A stretch of 64,000 nt of DNA from Actinacidiphila acidipaludis (lineage in GTDB: Bacteria; Actinomycetota; Actinomycetes; Streptomycetales; Streptomycetaceae). Both the position numbers and the translations under genes were made by a program. How positions within the stretch are numbered: position 1 is the first letter of the stretch; each line of letters begins with the position of its first letter. Shown piece by piece: positions 19,714 through 27,872 of this stretch. Where the stretch lies: NCBI RefSeq assembly GCF_019890725.1, contig NZ_JAINZZ010000004.1, positions 234,955-298,954 of the forward strand, written 5' to 3'. The notes beneath the pieces were generated by a model that was not told where the DNA came from, ran no database searches, and saw nothing but the letters and a program-made list of their open reading frames with translations.

Positions 19714-20154
19714 ATGACGGCCGTGCGACCTGGCCCGCCCGCCTCCCCGCCTGAGGGACGCTACGGCAGCGGCGACCGACGCTTCGACCGGGACGCCGAC
19801 GCCCGGGCCGACCGCAAGCTGCGCCGGATCGCACTGGTGCTCGGCGTGCTGGCGGTGATCGGCATCGGCTGGTACGGCTGGCGGAGCATCGCCGGCCATA
19901 CGGTCAGCGCCCAGGTGGTGGCCTTCAAGCCGGTCTCGGACCAGGCGGTGGAGATCCACCTGGAGGTCCACAAGGACGCCGGCGCCACCGTGGTGTGCAC
20001 GCTGCGCTCCGAGGACGCCGACCACAACGAGGTCGGCCGCAAGGACGTGCGCCTGACGCAGCACGCCGAACAGGTCGACACCGTGGTCACGGTGCGCACC
20101 ACGGCCCGCGGCACCACCGGCGAGCTGGTCGGCTGCGACAAGGCCTCCGGCTGA
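19714..20154 (+). CDS. DUF4307 membrane-anchored protein
   Basis: 146 residues. A hydrophilic N-terminus with GRYGSGDRRFDRDADARADRK is followed by one transmembrane helix (about residues 42-60, IALVLGVLAVIGIGWYGW) and an extracytoplasmic beta-rich domain with two cysteines (VVCTLR and VGCDKASG). This architecture and the position between mca and greA match the actinobacterial DUF4307 family; function unknown. The ATG has GGGAGGAACC upstream. Confidence 0.85.
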   Translation: MTAVRPGPPASPPEGRYGSGDRRFDRDADARADRKLRRIALVLGVLAVIGIGWYGWRSIAGHTVSAQVVAFKPVSDQAVEIHLEVHKDAGATVVCTLRSEDADHNEVGRKDVRLTQHAEQVDTVVTVRTTARGTTGELVGCDKASG

Positions 20155-20487
20155 CCCGCGGCGGGGCCGTCGCATCGGCGCGGCACGTCCCGCACCGGAC
20201 CGTGACGCATGGCAGCGAACGGCCACGCTCGGTGAGTCCCGGTGACGCGTTCGGGCGCTGCTCGCTCCCGCTGCGGGCCGGGAATTGTTAGGCTCGTGGT
20301 TTCGTCCCGCCACCCGGCGGCAATGCACTTGTTCACCGGGCGACGGCGCGTCCCCGTCTTCTGAGCGGGGAGTGCGGCGCCGTCGGCGGGGACGATCCGC
20401 CGGCCGCGTTCGTTCACGCGGGGGCGAACGTCCGCGGGAGGTCCGCCGGACAGGCACACCGCACGACAGTACCGACGAGGAGCACCT
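20155..20487 (+). promoter_or_regulatory. 333-bp gap upstream of greA
   Basis: No coding sequence is apparent. A possible -10 (TAGGCT at 20289-20294) lies in the only AT-rich patch. Closer to the gene, CGTTCG and CGAACG (about 20408-20431) could form a hairpin in a long leader. The ribosome site GAGGAG is at about 20477-20482. Confidence 0.35.
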
Positions 20488-20985
20488 GTGACCCAGACCA
20501 GCGACAACGTCACCTGGCTCACCCAGGCGGCGTACGACCAGCTCAAGACCGAGCTGGAGCATCTGTCTGGTCCCGCACGCGCCGAGATCGTCGCCAAGAT
20601 CGAGGAAGCCCGCCAGGAAGGCGATCTCAAGGAGAACGCCGGTTACCACGCGGCGCGCGAGGACCAGGGCAAGCTTGAGCTGCGCATCCGCCAGCTCAAC
20701 CAGATCCTGGAGACCGCCAAGGTGGGCGAGGCCCCGGCCGACGACGGTGTCGTCGCGCCCGGCATGGTCGTCACCGTCGCCTTCGACGGCGACCCGGACG
20801 ACACGATGACGTTCCTGCTGGGCTCCCGCGAGGGCGTCGCCGGGGATCTGGACACCTACTCTCCGCAGTCCCCCCTCGGCCGCGGTGTGGCCGGCAAGCG
20901 CACGGGTGAGGACGCCGAGTACGAGCTGCCCAACGGCAAGTCCGCGACCGTCAAGATCCTCGAGGTCAAGCCCTACGCGGGCTGA
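20488..20985 (+). CDS. greA: Transcription elongation factor GreA
   Basis: 165 residues from a GTG start with GAGGAG upstream. The N-terminal coiled coil contains the GreA signature EEARQEGDLKENAGYHAAREDQ (about residues 40-61), whose acidic tip residues stimulate RNA cleavage by RNA polymerase; the C-terminal FKBP-like domain ends with SPLGRGVAGKRTGEDAEY. GreA rescues backtracked polymerase. Single gene followed at once by a strong hairpin. Confidence 0.96.
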   Translation: MTQTSDNVTWLTQAAYDQLKTELEHLSGPARAEIVAKIEEARQEGDLKENAGYHAAREDQGKLELRIRQLNQILETAKVGEAPADDGVVAPGMVVTVAFDGDPDDTMTFLLGSREGVAGDLDTYSPQSPLGRGVAGKRTGEDAEYELPNGKSATVKILEVKPYAG

Positions 20986-21011
20986 CGCCGTCCCGGTCGG
21001 ACCCTGACAGA

Positions 21012-21055
21012 ACGTGGCCCTGCCCGCCGGATCCCTCCGGCGGGCAGGGCCACGT
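21012..21055 (+). terminator. Strong terminator of greA
   Basis: Perfect 19-bp stem (21012-21030 with 21037-21055) and a six-base loop, 26 bp after the greA stop. There is no U-tract, as is common in Streptomyces. Confidence 0.8.
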
Positions 21056-21208
21056 GCGTCATGTGTCGTGCGTCAGGTTGTGTAGCGCGCGAGCCAAAGG
21101 GCGCGCCGGTGTCGAAAGGGAGAACGCGCGGAGATCGCGAGGAACGAGCGATCGAGCACGATCGACCGTCGACACCGGGTCAGAGCGCCCGGAGGCGAGC
21201 GGGCGGCA

Positions 21209-22063
21209 TCAAGCGGTCGCCGAGCGGTACTTGTGGACCGCCCAGGTGCGGAAGACCGCGACGATGATGACGGACCAGATCAGGGACGCCCACACGGGGT
21301 GCTCCATGGGCCAGGCGCTGGACGGGCTGACGCCCGGGTTGCCGAAGAGCACGCGGCACGCCTGAACGGTCGCGCTGAACGGGTTCCAGTTCGCCACCGG
21401 CTGCAGCCAGCCCGGCATCTGCGAGGAGTCCACGAAGGCGTTCGACACGAACGTCACCGGGAACAGCCAGATCAGGCCGCCGGAGGTGGCCGCCTCCGGG
21501 GTGCGCACCGACAGCCCGATGAGCGCGCCGATCCAGGAGAACGCGTAGCCCAGGAGGAGCAGCAGCGCGAACGCCCCGAACATCTTCGGGACGCCGTTGT
21601 GGATCCGCCAGCCGACCAGCACGCCGACGATCGCGAGCACCACCACGGTCAGTGCGGTCTGCACCAGGTCGGCCAGGGTGCGGCCGGTGAGCACCGCGCC
21701 GCGGGACATCGGCAGCGAGCGGAACCGGTCGATGAGCCCCTTGTGCATGTCGTCGGCGATGCCCGCGCCGGCGCCCGCGGTGGCGAAGGTGACGGTCTGC
21801 GCGAAGATGCCGGCCATCAGGAAGTTCCGGTAGTCCGAGGCGCTGAGCGAGCCGCCGACGGCGACCGAGCCGCCGAAGACGTAGCTGAACAGCACCACGA
21901 ACATGATCGGCTGGATCAGGCCGAAGATCACGACCTCGGGGATGCGCATCATGCGCAGCAGGTTCCGCTTGGCCACCACGAGGGAGTCGTGCGCGGACTG
22001 CAGCAGGCCGCCGCGGGCCACGGGAGCCAGGGTGACCGACGGGTTGTCGGTGACGGCGCTCAC
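21209..22063 (-). CDS. ABC-2 type exporter permease (DrrB-like)
   Basis: 284 residues from a GTG that overlaps the stop of the ATPase gene by four bases (22060-22063). Six hydrophobic segments form the ABC-2 membrane domain: IPEVVIFGLIQPIMFVVLF, the conserved MAGIFAQTVTFAT...GIADDMHKGLIDRFRSLPMSR loop, and WLFPVTFVSNAFVDSSQMPGWLQ near the C-terminus. With the ATPase it makes a DrrAB-type efflux pump of unknown substrate. Confidence 0.92.
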   Translation of the reverse strand: MSAVTDNPSVTLAPVARGGLLQSAHDSLVVAKRNLLRMMRIPEVVIFGLIQPIMFVVLFSYVFGGSVAVGGSLSASDYRNFLMAGIFAQTVTFATAGAGAGIADDMHKGLIDRFRSLPMSRGAVLTGRTLADLVQTALTVVVLAIVGVLVGWRIHNGVPKMFGAFALLLLLGYAFSWIGALIGLSVRTPEAATSGGLIWLFPVTFVSNAFVDSSQMPGWLQPVANWNPFSATVQACRVLFGNPGVSPSSAWPMEHPVWASLIWSVIIVAVFRTWAVHKYRSATA

Positions 22064-23070
22064 TTCACGGCCTCCTTCTCGGCGGCGGCGGTGACGCCGG
22101 CCCCGCTCTCCTCGTCCGTGCCCTCCGCCGCCTCGGCGGTGTGGCCGGTCAGGGAGATGAACACGTCGTCCAGGGTCGGGCGGCGCAGACCGATGTCGTC
22201 GATCTCGATGCCCGAGCCGTCCAGGTCGCGGATGACCTCCGCCAGCAGCTTGGCGCCGCCGGTGACCGGGACGGTGATCTTGCGGGTGTGCTGGTCGAGC
22301 TTGGCCTCGCCCTGGCCGTAGCGGGCGAGGACGCGGGCGGCCTCGTCGATCCGGTCCCGGTCGTGGACGACGACCTCGACGCGTTCGCCGCCGGTCTGCG
22401 CCTTGAGCTGGTCGGAGGTGCCGCGCGCGATGACCAGGCCGCGGTCGATGACGCAGATGTCGTGGGCGAGGTGGTCGGCCTCCTCCAGGTACTGGGTGGT
22501 GAGCAGCAGCGTGGTGCCGCCCGCGACCAGTTCCTGGATGACCTCCCACAGCGCCTGCCGGTTGCGCGGGTCGAGGCCGGTCGTCGGCTCGTCCATGAAC
22601 ATCACCGGGGGGCTGACGACGAGGGCCGCGGCCAGGTCCAGCCGGCGCCGCATGCCGCCGGAGTAGGTCTTGGCGGTGCGGTCGGCGGCGTCGGCGAGGT
22701 TGAAGCGCTCCAGCAGCTCCTCCGCCCGGCGGCGCGCGTCCTTGGCGCCGAGCTGGTAGAGCTGGCCGACCATCTGCAGGTTCTCCCGGCCGGTCAGATA
22801 CTCGTCGACCGCCGCGAACTGCCCCGAGAGGCCGATGTGCCGGCGGACCTCGTTGGGGTGCTTGAGTACGTCGATGCCCGCGACGATCGCGGTACCGCTG
22901 TCGGGTTGCAGCAGGGTGGTCAGGACGCGGACGGCGGTGGTCTTACCCGCGCCGTTGGGACCGAGCAGGCCGAGGACCGTGCCCTCCGGCACGTCGAGAT
23001 CCACTCCCCCCAGTGCCCTGACGTCGCCGAAGGTCTTCACGAGACCCTCGGCGTAGATGGCGCCCGGCAT
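22060..23070 (-). CDS. ABC exporter ATPase (DrrA-like)
   Basis: 336 residues. Walker A is GPNGAGKTT (about residues 36-44), the ABC signature is YSGGMRRRLDLA, Walker B is VMFMDEPTTGLD, and the C-terminal DrrA-type extension ends with LDDVFISLTGHTAE. The ATG at 23070 gives the usual PGAIYAEGLVKTFG opening. Translationally coupled to the permease downstream. A perfect 18-bp palindrome lies 171 bp upstream and is the likely control site. Confidence 0.94.
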   Translation of the reverse strand: MPGAIYAEGLVKTFGDVRALGGVDLDVPEGTVLGLLGPNGAGKTTAVRVLTTLLQPDSGTAIVAGIDVLKHPNEVRRHIGLSGQFAAVDEYLTGRENLQMVGQLYQLGAKDARRRAEELLERFNLADAADRTAKTYSGGMRRRLDLAAALVVSPPVMFMDEPTTGLDPRNRQALWEVIQELVAGGTTLLLTTQYLEEADHLAHDICVIDRGLVIARGTSDQLKAQTGGERVEVVVHDRDRIDEAARVLARYGQGEAKLDQHTRKITVPVTGGAKLLAEVIRDLDGSGIEIDDIGLRRPTLDDVFISLTGHTAEAAEGTDEESGAGVTAAAEKEAVK

Positions 23071-23241
23071 GTTCTTCGCTCCCGTCGGTGGTTGCTTGGG
23101 TGACTGCTGCCGCGCCTCGAAGTCGCACGGCTTCCTGTGTCGACCGGCGGCCGCCGTGAAACTCATCGGCCGGCCGGTCACCGCGTGCACGCCCCCGGAC
23201 CACCGCGGGCAGCACTCTCACGACAGTCCGCGAGAATGCCA

Positions 23242-23259
23242 GACGCGATATATCGCGTC
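23242..23259. promoter_or_regulatory. Perfect 18-bp palindrome before the ABC exporter operon
   Basis: GACGCGATATATCGCGTC is fully self-complementary and AT-rich at its centre. It lies between the ATPase start (23070) and the stop of the threonine dehydratase gene. It looks like the kind of site bound by PadR-type repressors of DrrAB exporters, but no PadR gene is in the window. Confidence 0.6.
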
Positions 23260-23295
23260 AACCGGTTTTCTGGTGTTCAGGTCCTTCAGGGTCGC

Positions 23296-24516
23296 TCAGG
23301 CGAGCACCGTGTACCCGGCGTCCCGCAGGGCGGCGGTGACCGCCGTGCAGTGCTCCGGTCCCTTGGTCTCCAGGTGCAGCTCGACCTCGGCCTCGGTGAG
23401 GCCCAGCCGGGGATCGGTCCGCACATGGCTGATGTCCGTGACGTTAGCGTCCACCACTGACAACACGCCCAGCAGCGTCGCCAGCGCGCCGGGCCGGTCG
23501 GTGAGCAGCAGCCGCAGGGACAGGTAGCGGCCGGCCGCGGACATGCCGTGGCGCAGGATGCGCTGCATCAGCAGCGGGTCGACGTTGCCGCCGGACAGCA
23601 CCGCGACGACCGGGCCCTCGAAGGCGTGCGGCCGCGCGAGCAGCGCCGCCACCGGGCTGGCGCCCGCCGGTTCCACCACCATCTTGGCGCGCTCCAGGCA
23701 CAGCAGCAGCGCCGAGGAGAGCTGGTTCTCGGTGACCGTCACGACCTCGTCGACCAGGTCGCGGATCACCGCGAACGGCACGTCCCCGGGGCGCCCGACC
23801 ATGATGCCGTCGGCCATGGTCGCCACCGAGCCCAGCGCCACCGGCCGGCCGGCCGCCAGCGAGGGCGGATAGGCGGCCGCGCCCGCCGCCTGCACACCGA
23901 CGATCCGCACCTCGGGGCGCAGCGCCTTGACCGCCACCGCCAGCCCGGCCGCGAGCCCGCCGCCGCCCATGCCCACCACGATGGTGCGCACCTCCGGGCA
24001 CTGCTCCAGGATCTCCAGGCCGACCGTGCCCTGCCCGGCGATGATGTCGGGGTGGTCGAAGGGGTGGATGAACACCGCGCCGGTCTCGTCGGCGTACTCG
24101 CCGGCCGCGTGCAGCGTCTCGTCGACGACGGTTCCGGTCAGCCGCACCTCGGCGCCGTACTCACGGGTCGCGGCGACCTTCGGCAGCGGGGCGCCGACCG
24201 GCATGAAGACGGTCGAGTGGACGCCGAGAAGCGAGGCGGCGAGCGCCACTCCCTGCGCGTGGTTGCCGGCGCTGGCGGCCACCACACCGGCCGCCCGCTC
24301 CTCCGGGCGCAGACCGGAGATCCGCACGTAGGCGCCGCGGATCTTGAACGAGCCGGTCCGCTGCAGGTTCTCGCACTTGAGGTGCACAGGTGCTCCCACC
24401 AGCGACGACAGGTGGCGCGAGCCCTCCATCGTGGTGACCCGGGCGACCCCGGAGAGCATTTTGTGCGCGCCGCGGATGTCGTCGAGAGTGATCGACTGGG
24501 GCGCCGTTCGGTTCAT
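23296..24516 (-). CDS. ilvA: Threonine ammonia-lyase (threonine dehydratase)
   Basis: 406 residues, the length of the short ilvA/tdcB-like enzymes with one ACT-like domain. The PLP lysine is in RTGSFKIRGAY (about residue 58), the phosphate-binding glycine loop is GMGGGGLAAG (about 190-199), and the ACT-type domain spans about 335-406 (LRLLLTDRPGALATLLGVL). It converts threonine to 2-oxobutyrate and ammonia, the first step to isoleucine or a catabolic step. The ATG at 24516 is preferred over one at 24564. Divergent from the MarR gene. Confidence 0.92.
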   Translation of the reverse strand: MNRTAPQSITLDDIRGAHKMLSGVARVTTMEGSRHLSSLVGAPVHLKCENLQRTGSFKIRGAYVRISGLRPEERAAGVVAASAGNHAQGVALAASLLGVHSTVFMPVGAPLPKVAATREYGAEVRLTGTVVDETLHAAGEYADETGAVFIHPFDHPDIIAGQGTVGLEILEQCPEVRTIVVGMGGGGLAAGLAVAVKALRPEVRIVGVQAAGAAAYPPSLAAGRPVALGSVATMADGIMVGRPGDVPFAVIRDLVDEVVTVTENQLSSALLLCLERAKMVVEPAGASPVAALLARPHAFEGPVVAVLSGGNVDPLLMQRILRHGMSAAGRYLSLRLLLTDRPGALATLLGVLSVVDANVTDISHVRTDPRLGLTEAEVELHLETKGPEHCTAVTAALRDAGYTVLA

Positions 24517-24778
24517 GGGGCCAGTCTCCCAGTTCCGGTCGGGGGCCACGCGCGCCGCGCTCACCTGGAGGTCTGCGGCACGCGGCAGAACAGGCGGCCG
24601 GCCGGCCGCGGCGGGACCATGGGGGTACCACGGGCGGGCGGCGCTCCGGCCGGCCTGCAGGACCCGGTCCGGGTTTCCGCGGGAAGGGTCCCGAGGCCAT
24701 CCGGTCCGCGTACTCTTCTCCCAACTTCCGCCGTCCCGCCCCTTCGGCAGGGCCGATCAGATCGCGAGCTTCAAGGTC

Positions 24779-25432
24779 ATGTCCAACCCCCCGGAGTCCT
24801 CGACCGACCTCCTCGAGCGCCTCCAGCACCAGGTCGCCCTCTTCGCCCGCCGTGCGGAACAGACGCGGCTCGGCGGCGTCGGCAAGGCCCGCAACTCCAT
24901 GGACCGTGCCGCCTACCTGCTCCTCAACCGGCTGGACCGGGAGGGGCCGATGGGCGTCAAGGCGCTCGCGGAGGCGATGGGCATCGACTCCTCCACGGTG
25001 ACCCGCCAGGTGGCGCCGCTGGTCGACACCGGACTGGTCAAGCGCACCTCGCACCCGGAGGACGGCCGGGCCGTGGTGCTCGCCCTGTCGCCGCGCGGCC
25101 GCGGCCGGCTGGAGGAGGTCCGCGACTCGCGGCGTCGCCTGATGTCGGAGGTCACCGAGGACTGGACCGCCCAGGAGCGGGAGGTCTTCACCGACCTGCT
25201 GGTCCGCTTCAACACCGCGCTCGCCGAGTGGCACGCGGGGCTCGGGCAGCGCGACGAGTCCGACGACGGCGCTCCCGGCGCTCCCGCCGCGCTCGACGTG
25301 TCCCCTGCGGACCGTACGGCCACCGTGCCCGGGACCGCCGGGGCGCCCGGCGCTCCCGCCTCCGCGGTCGCACCGGAACCGGCCGGCACCGGTGTCGCCG
25401 CCGTCGTCCCCGGAGACAGCCAAGGGGGTTGA
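24779..25432 (+). CDS. MarR-family transcriptional regulator
   Basis: 217 residues. The winged helix spans about 45-105: MGVKALAEAMGIDSSTVTRQVAPLVDTGLVKRTSHPEDGRAV is split over strands in the usual MarR way. The C-terminal 65 residues after LGQRDESDD are an alanine/proline/glycine-rich tail not found in compact MarR proteins. It heads an apparent three-gene operon with a sigma-like HTH protein and a small membrane protein. Divergent from ilvA, whose promoter it may share. The ligand is unknown. Confidence 0.9.
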   Translation: MSNPPESSTDLLERLQHQVALFARRAEQTRLGGVGKARNSMDRAAYLLLNRLDREGPMGVKALAEAMGIDSSTVTRQVAPLVDTGLVKRTSHPEDGRAVVLALSPRGRGRLEEVRDSRRRLMSEVTEDWTAQEREVFTDLLVRFNTALAEWHAGLGQRDESDDGAPGAPAALDVSPADRTATVPGTAGAPGAPASAVAPEPAGTGVAAVVPGDSQGG

Positions 25433-25463
25433 CCTGAACGCGAGGTTGCCGTCCCATGGCGGC

Positions 25464-26105
25464 GTGGGCAGACGCCGGGCGGCAGCGGACAGCCGACGGG
25501 ACGCCGAGTTCGCGGCGTTCACCGCCGGCGCGGGGGGCCGACTGCTGCATTCCGCCACCTTGCTGACCGGCGACCCCGCCGAAGCGGAACGGCTGCTGAC
25601 CGTCGTGCTCGCGCGGGTCTACGCCGACTGGTTCCGGATGCGCGCGGAGGACCCGTACGAGCAGGCCAGGAGCGAACTCGTCCGCCGCTTCCACCACCGG
25701 CCGTGGTGGCGGCGGCCGCGCGGCGGGGACCTGGACCGGCTCACCGGACAGGAGCGCCTGGTCGTCACGCTGCGGTTCTTCGAGGGCGTCGCCGAGGAGC
25801 AGACCGCCGCCCAGCTCGGGCTGCCGGCCGACCGCGTCCGGGCCATCTGCGCCCGGGCCACCGCCACACTGCGCAGCCGTCCCGCTCCGGCGCCCGCCGC
25901 GTCGGTCACCGAGGCGCGGACCACGGCGGCGCAGCAGCGGGCCGCCCGCCCGAGGAACACCCATGGCGGAAGGGCGGACGCGCCTTCCGGTACGGACGCC
26001 GGCACGCCCGGTACGGACGGCGGCGACGCCACCCGCGATCCGGCGGTCGCCGCGCCGGTTGGCGCCCGCCGCCAGGGCTCGCACCGTTACGAGGGCACGC
26101 CGTGA
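25464..26105 (+). CDS. Sigma-factor-like helix-turn-helix protein
   Basis: About 213 residues from the GTG at 25464. The start is uncertain: the same frame is open from a GTG at 25392 that overlaps the MarR gene, and no candidate has a clear ribosome site. Conserved sequence begins at RRDAEFAAFTAGAGGRLLHSATLLTGD, like region 2 of ECF sigma factors, and a region-4-like HTH follows (LTGQERLVVTLRFFEGVAEEQTAAQLGLPADRVRAICAR, read in two parts). The promoter-binding part of region 2 seems weak. The C-terminus is low-complexity. Its stop overlaps the next start by four bases. Confidence 0.75.
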   Translation: MGRRRAAADSRRDAEFAAFTAGAGGRLLHSATLLTGDPAEAERLLTVVLARVYADWFRMRAEDPYEQARSELVRRFHHRPWWRRPRGGDLDRLTGQERLVVTLRFFEGVAEEQTAAQLGLPADRVRAICARATATLRSRPAPAPAASVTEARTTAAQQRAARPRNTHGGRADAPSGTDAGTPGTDGGDATRDPAVAAPVGARRQGSHRYEGTP

Positions 26106-26365
26106 GCCCGCTGCCCAACCGGCGTGACGAGGAGGTGCGGCGGCTGCTCGACACCCCGCACCCCGTCGTGCCCGTGGACCTCGCGGCCCGCGCGGTGCTG
26201 CGCGGGCGGCGGATCGTGCGCCGCCGCAGGATCGAGCACACCGTGCTGTGGGCGCTGCTCGCCGCCGCGGCGATCGCCGGGATCGTGCTGGCCGTCCTGG
26301 CCTGGCCGGACCACTCGGCGCCGCCGGTCCCGGACAACTGGTGGCCGACGAGCGGGCCGAACTGA
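26102..26365 (+). CDS. Small single-pass membrane protein
   Basis: 87 residues from a GTG that overlaps the stop of the HTH gene (GTGA at 26102-26105). An arginine-rich cytoplasmic half (NRRDEEVRRLLDTPHPVVPVDL, then LRGRRIVRRRRIEH) is followed by one helix, VLWALLAAAAIAGIVLAVLAW, and a short external tail, DNWWPTSGPN. Tight coupling to a sigma-like gene and the membrane topology recall an anti-sigma or signalling partner, but no zinc motif or known domain is visible. Confidence 0.75.
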   Translation: MSPLPNRRDEEVRRLLDTPHPVVPVDLAARAVLRGRRIVRRRRIEHTVLWALLAAAAIAGIVLAVLAWPDHSAPPVPDNWWPTSGPN

Positions 26366-26484
26366 CCGACCCGAACGGAGCGCGGGCGGGCCGGGTTCGG
26401 CTCCCGGCCGGGAAGAGGCCGGTCGGGCCGGCCCATGAGCAAGGCGGTTCACGTCATGAGCGGGCCGGCGCATCAGCGGGGACC

Positions 26485-26519
26485 GTCAGAGCCGGGCCCT
26501 CGCGGGCGCCGGCCCTGAC
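26485..26519. terminator. Hairpin between the MarR operon and metB
   Basis: 11-bp arms (26485-26495 with 26509-26519, one mismatch) in the gap between two convergent genes; probably bidirectional. Confidence 0.5.
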
Positions 26520-26538
26520 GTCGTCCGACGGCCAGGCC

Positions 26539-27735
26539 TCAGCCCAGGGCCTGCGTGAGGTCGGCCAGCAGGTCGTCGACCGCCTCGATGCCGACCGAGA
26601 GCCGGACGAGGTCGGCCGGCACCTCCAGCGCGGAGCCCGCGACCGAGGCGTGCGTCATCCGTCCCGGGTGCTCGATCAGCGACTCCACGCCGCCCAGCGA
26701 CTCCCCGAGGGTGAACAGCCGCGCGCGGTCGCAGACCCGCACCGCCGCCTCCTCGCCGCCGGCCACCCGGAACGACACCATCCCGCCGAACGCCTTCATC
26801 TGCTTGGCGGCCACCTCGTGCCCGGGGTGCGTCTCCAGGCCCGGGTAGTACACCTGCGTCACCTTGGGGTGCGCGGAAAGCATCTCGGCGACCCGCCCGG
26901 CGTTCGCGCAGTGCCGGTCCATCCGCACGGCGAGCGTCTTGACTCCGCGCATCACCAGCCACGCGTCGAACGGGCCGGCCACCGCGCCCATCGCGTTCTG
27001 GTGGTAGGCCAGTTGCTCGCCCAGTTCGGCGTCCGACGTCACCAGCGCGCCGCCGACCACGTCGGAGTGCCCGCCCATGTACTTCGTCAGCGAGTGCACG
27101 ACGATGTCCGCGCCGAGCGCGAGCGGCTGCTGCAGGTAGGGGCTGGCGAAGGTGTTGTCGACGACCAGCCGCACGCCCGCCTGCCGGGCCACGTCCGCCA
27201 GCGCGGCGATGTCGGTGATGCCCAGCAGCGGGTTGGAGGGCGTCTCCACCCAGATCAGCCTGGTCTCCGGGCGGACCGCGTCCCGGACCGCCTGCACGTC
27301 GGAGGTGTCGGCCACCGACCACCGCACGCCCCAGCGCTCGACGACCTTGGCGAACAGCCGGAAGGTGCCGCCGTAGGCGTCGTTGGGGATCACCACGTGG
27401 TCCCCGGGGGCGAGCAGGGTACGCAGCAGGCAGTCCTCGGCGGCCAGACCGCTGGCGAAGGCCAGGCCGCGGCGCCCGCCCTCCAGCGCGGCCAGGTTCT
27501 CCTCCAGCGCGGTCCTGGTCGGGTTGGCCGAGCGGCTGTACTCGTAGCCGCCGCGCAGGCCGCCGACGCCGTCCTGCTTGTACGTCGACACCTGGTAGAT
27601 CGGGGTCACGACCGCGCCCGTCGTGGCGTCCGCCGGCTGGCCGGCGTGGATCGCCAGCGTCTCGAAGTGCCGGCTGTCGTGGCCCGAGTGACCGGAGGCG
27701 CCTGCGGTGCGGTGCTCGCTGTGCTCATCGCTCAT
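26539..27735 (-). CDS. metB: Cystathionine gamma-synthase / gamma-lyase family enzyme
   Basis: 398 residues, PLP fold type I. Typical segments are YSRSANPTRTALEENLAALEGG, FASGLAAEDCLLRTLL, NDAYGGTFRLF, WVETPSNPLLGITDI, the PLP lysine in VHSLTKYMGGHSDVVGG (about residue 216), and GGVESLIEHPGRMTHAS. It joins O-acyl- or O-succinyl-homoserine with cysteine to give cystathionine, or breaks cystathionine; the sequence does not separate the two. The first 20 residues are His/Ser-rich and variable. Single gene. Confidence 0.92.
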   Translation of the reverse strand: MSDEHSEHRTAGASGHSGHDSRHFETLAIHAGQPADATTGAVVTPIYQVSTYKQDGVGGLRGGYEYSRSANPTRTALEENLAALEGGRRGLAFASGLAAEDCLLRTLLAPGDHVVIPNDAYGGTFRLFAKVVERWGVRWSVADTSDVQAVRDAVRPETRLIWVETPSNPLLGITDIAALADVARQAGVRLVVDNTFASPYLQQPLALGADIVVHSLTKYMGGHSDVVGGALVTSDAELGEQLAYHQNAMGAVAGPFDAWLVMRGVKTLAVRMDRHCANAGRVAEMLSAHPKVTQVYYPGLETHPGHEVAAKQMKAFGGMVSFRVAGGEEAAVRVCDRARLFTLGESLGGVESLIEHPGRMTHASVAGSALEVPADLVRLSVGIEAVDDLLADLTQALG

Positions 27736-27872
27736 GCCGCCGAGCGTAGCCGCCCGGGAGCCCGCGGCCACCGGGCGACGGCGCGCGCCGGACGGTATGA
27801 TCCGCTCCTGCTCGAACTCCCGTGCGGCGACCGCGCGGTACGGGGTTCGCCGTCCTGTGGGGGGACCTTCCG

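Noticed and set aside
25392..25463. Longer start for the sigma-like HTH gene overlapping the marR gene
   Set aside because: In frame but without a ribosome site, and it adds non-conserved residues; kept only as an alternative.
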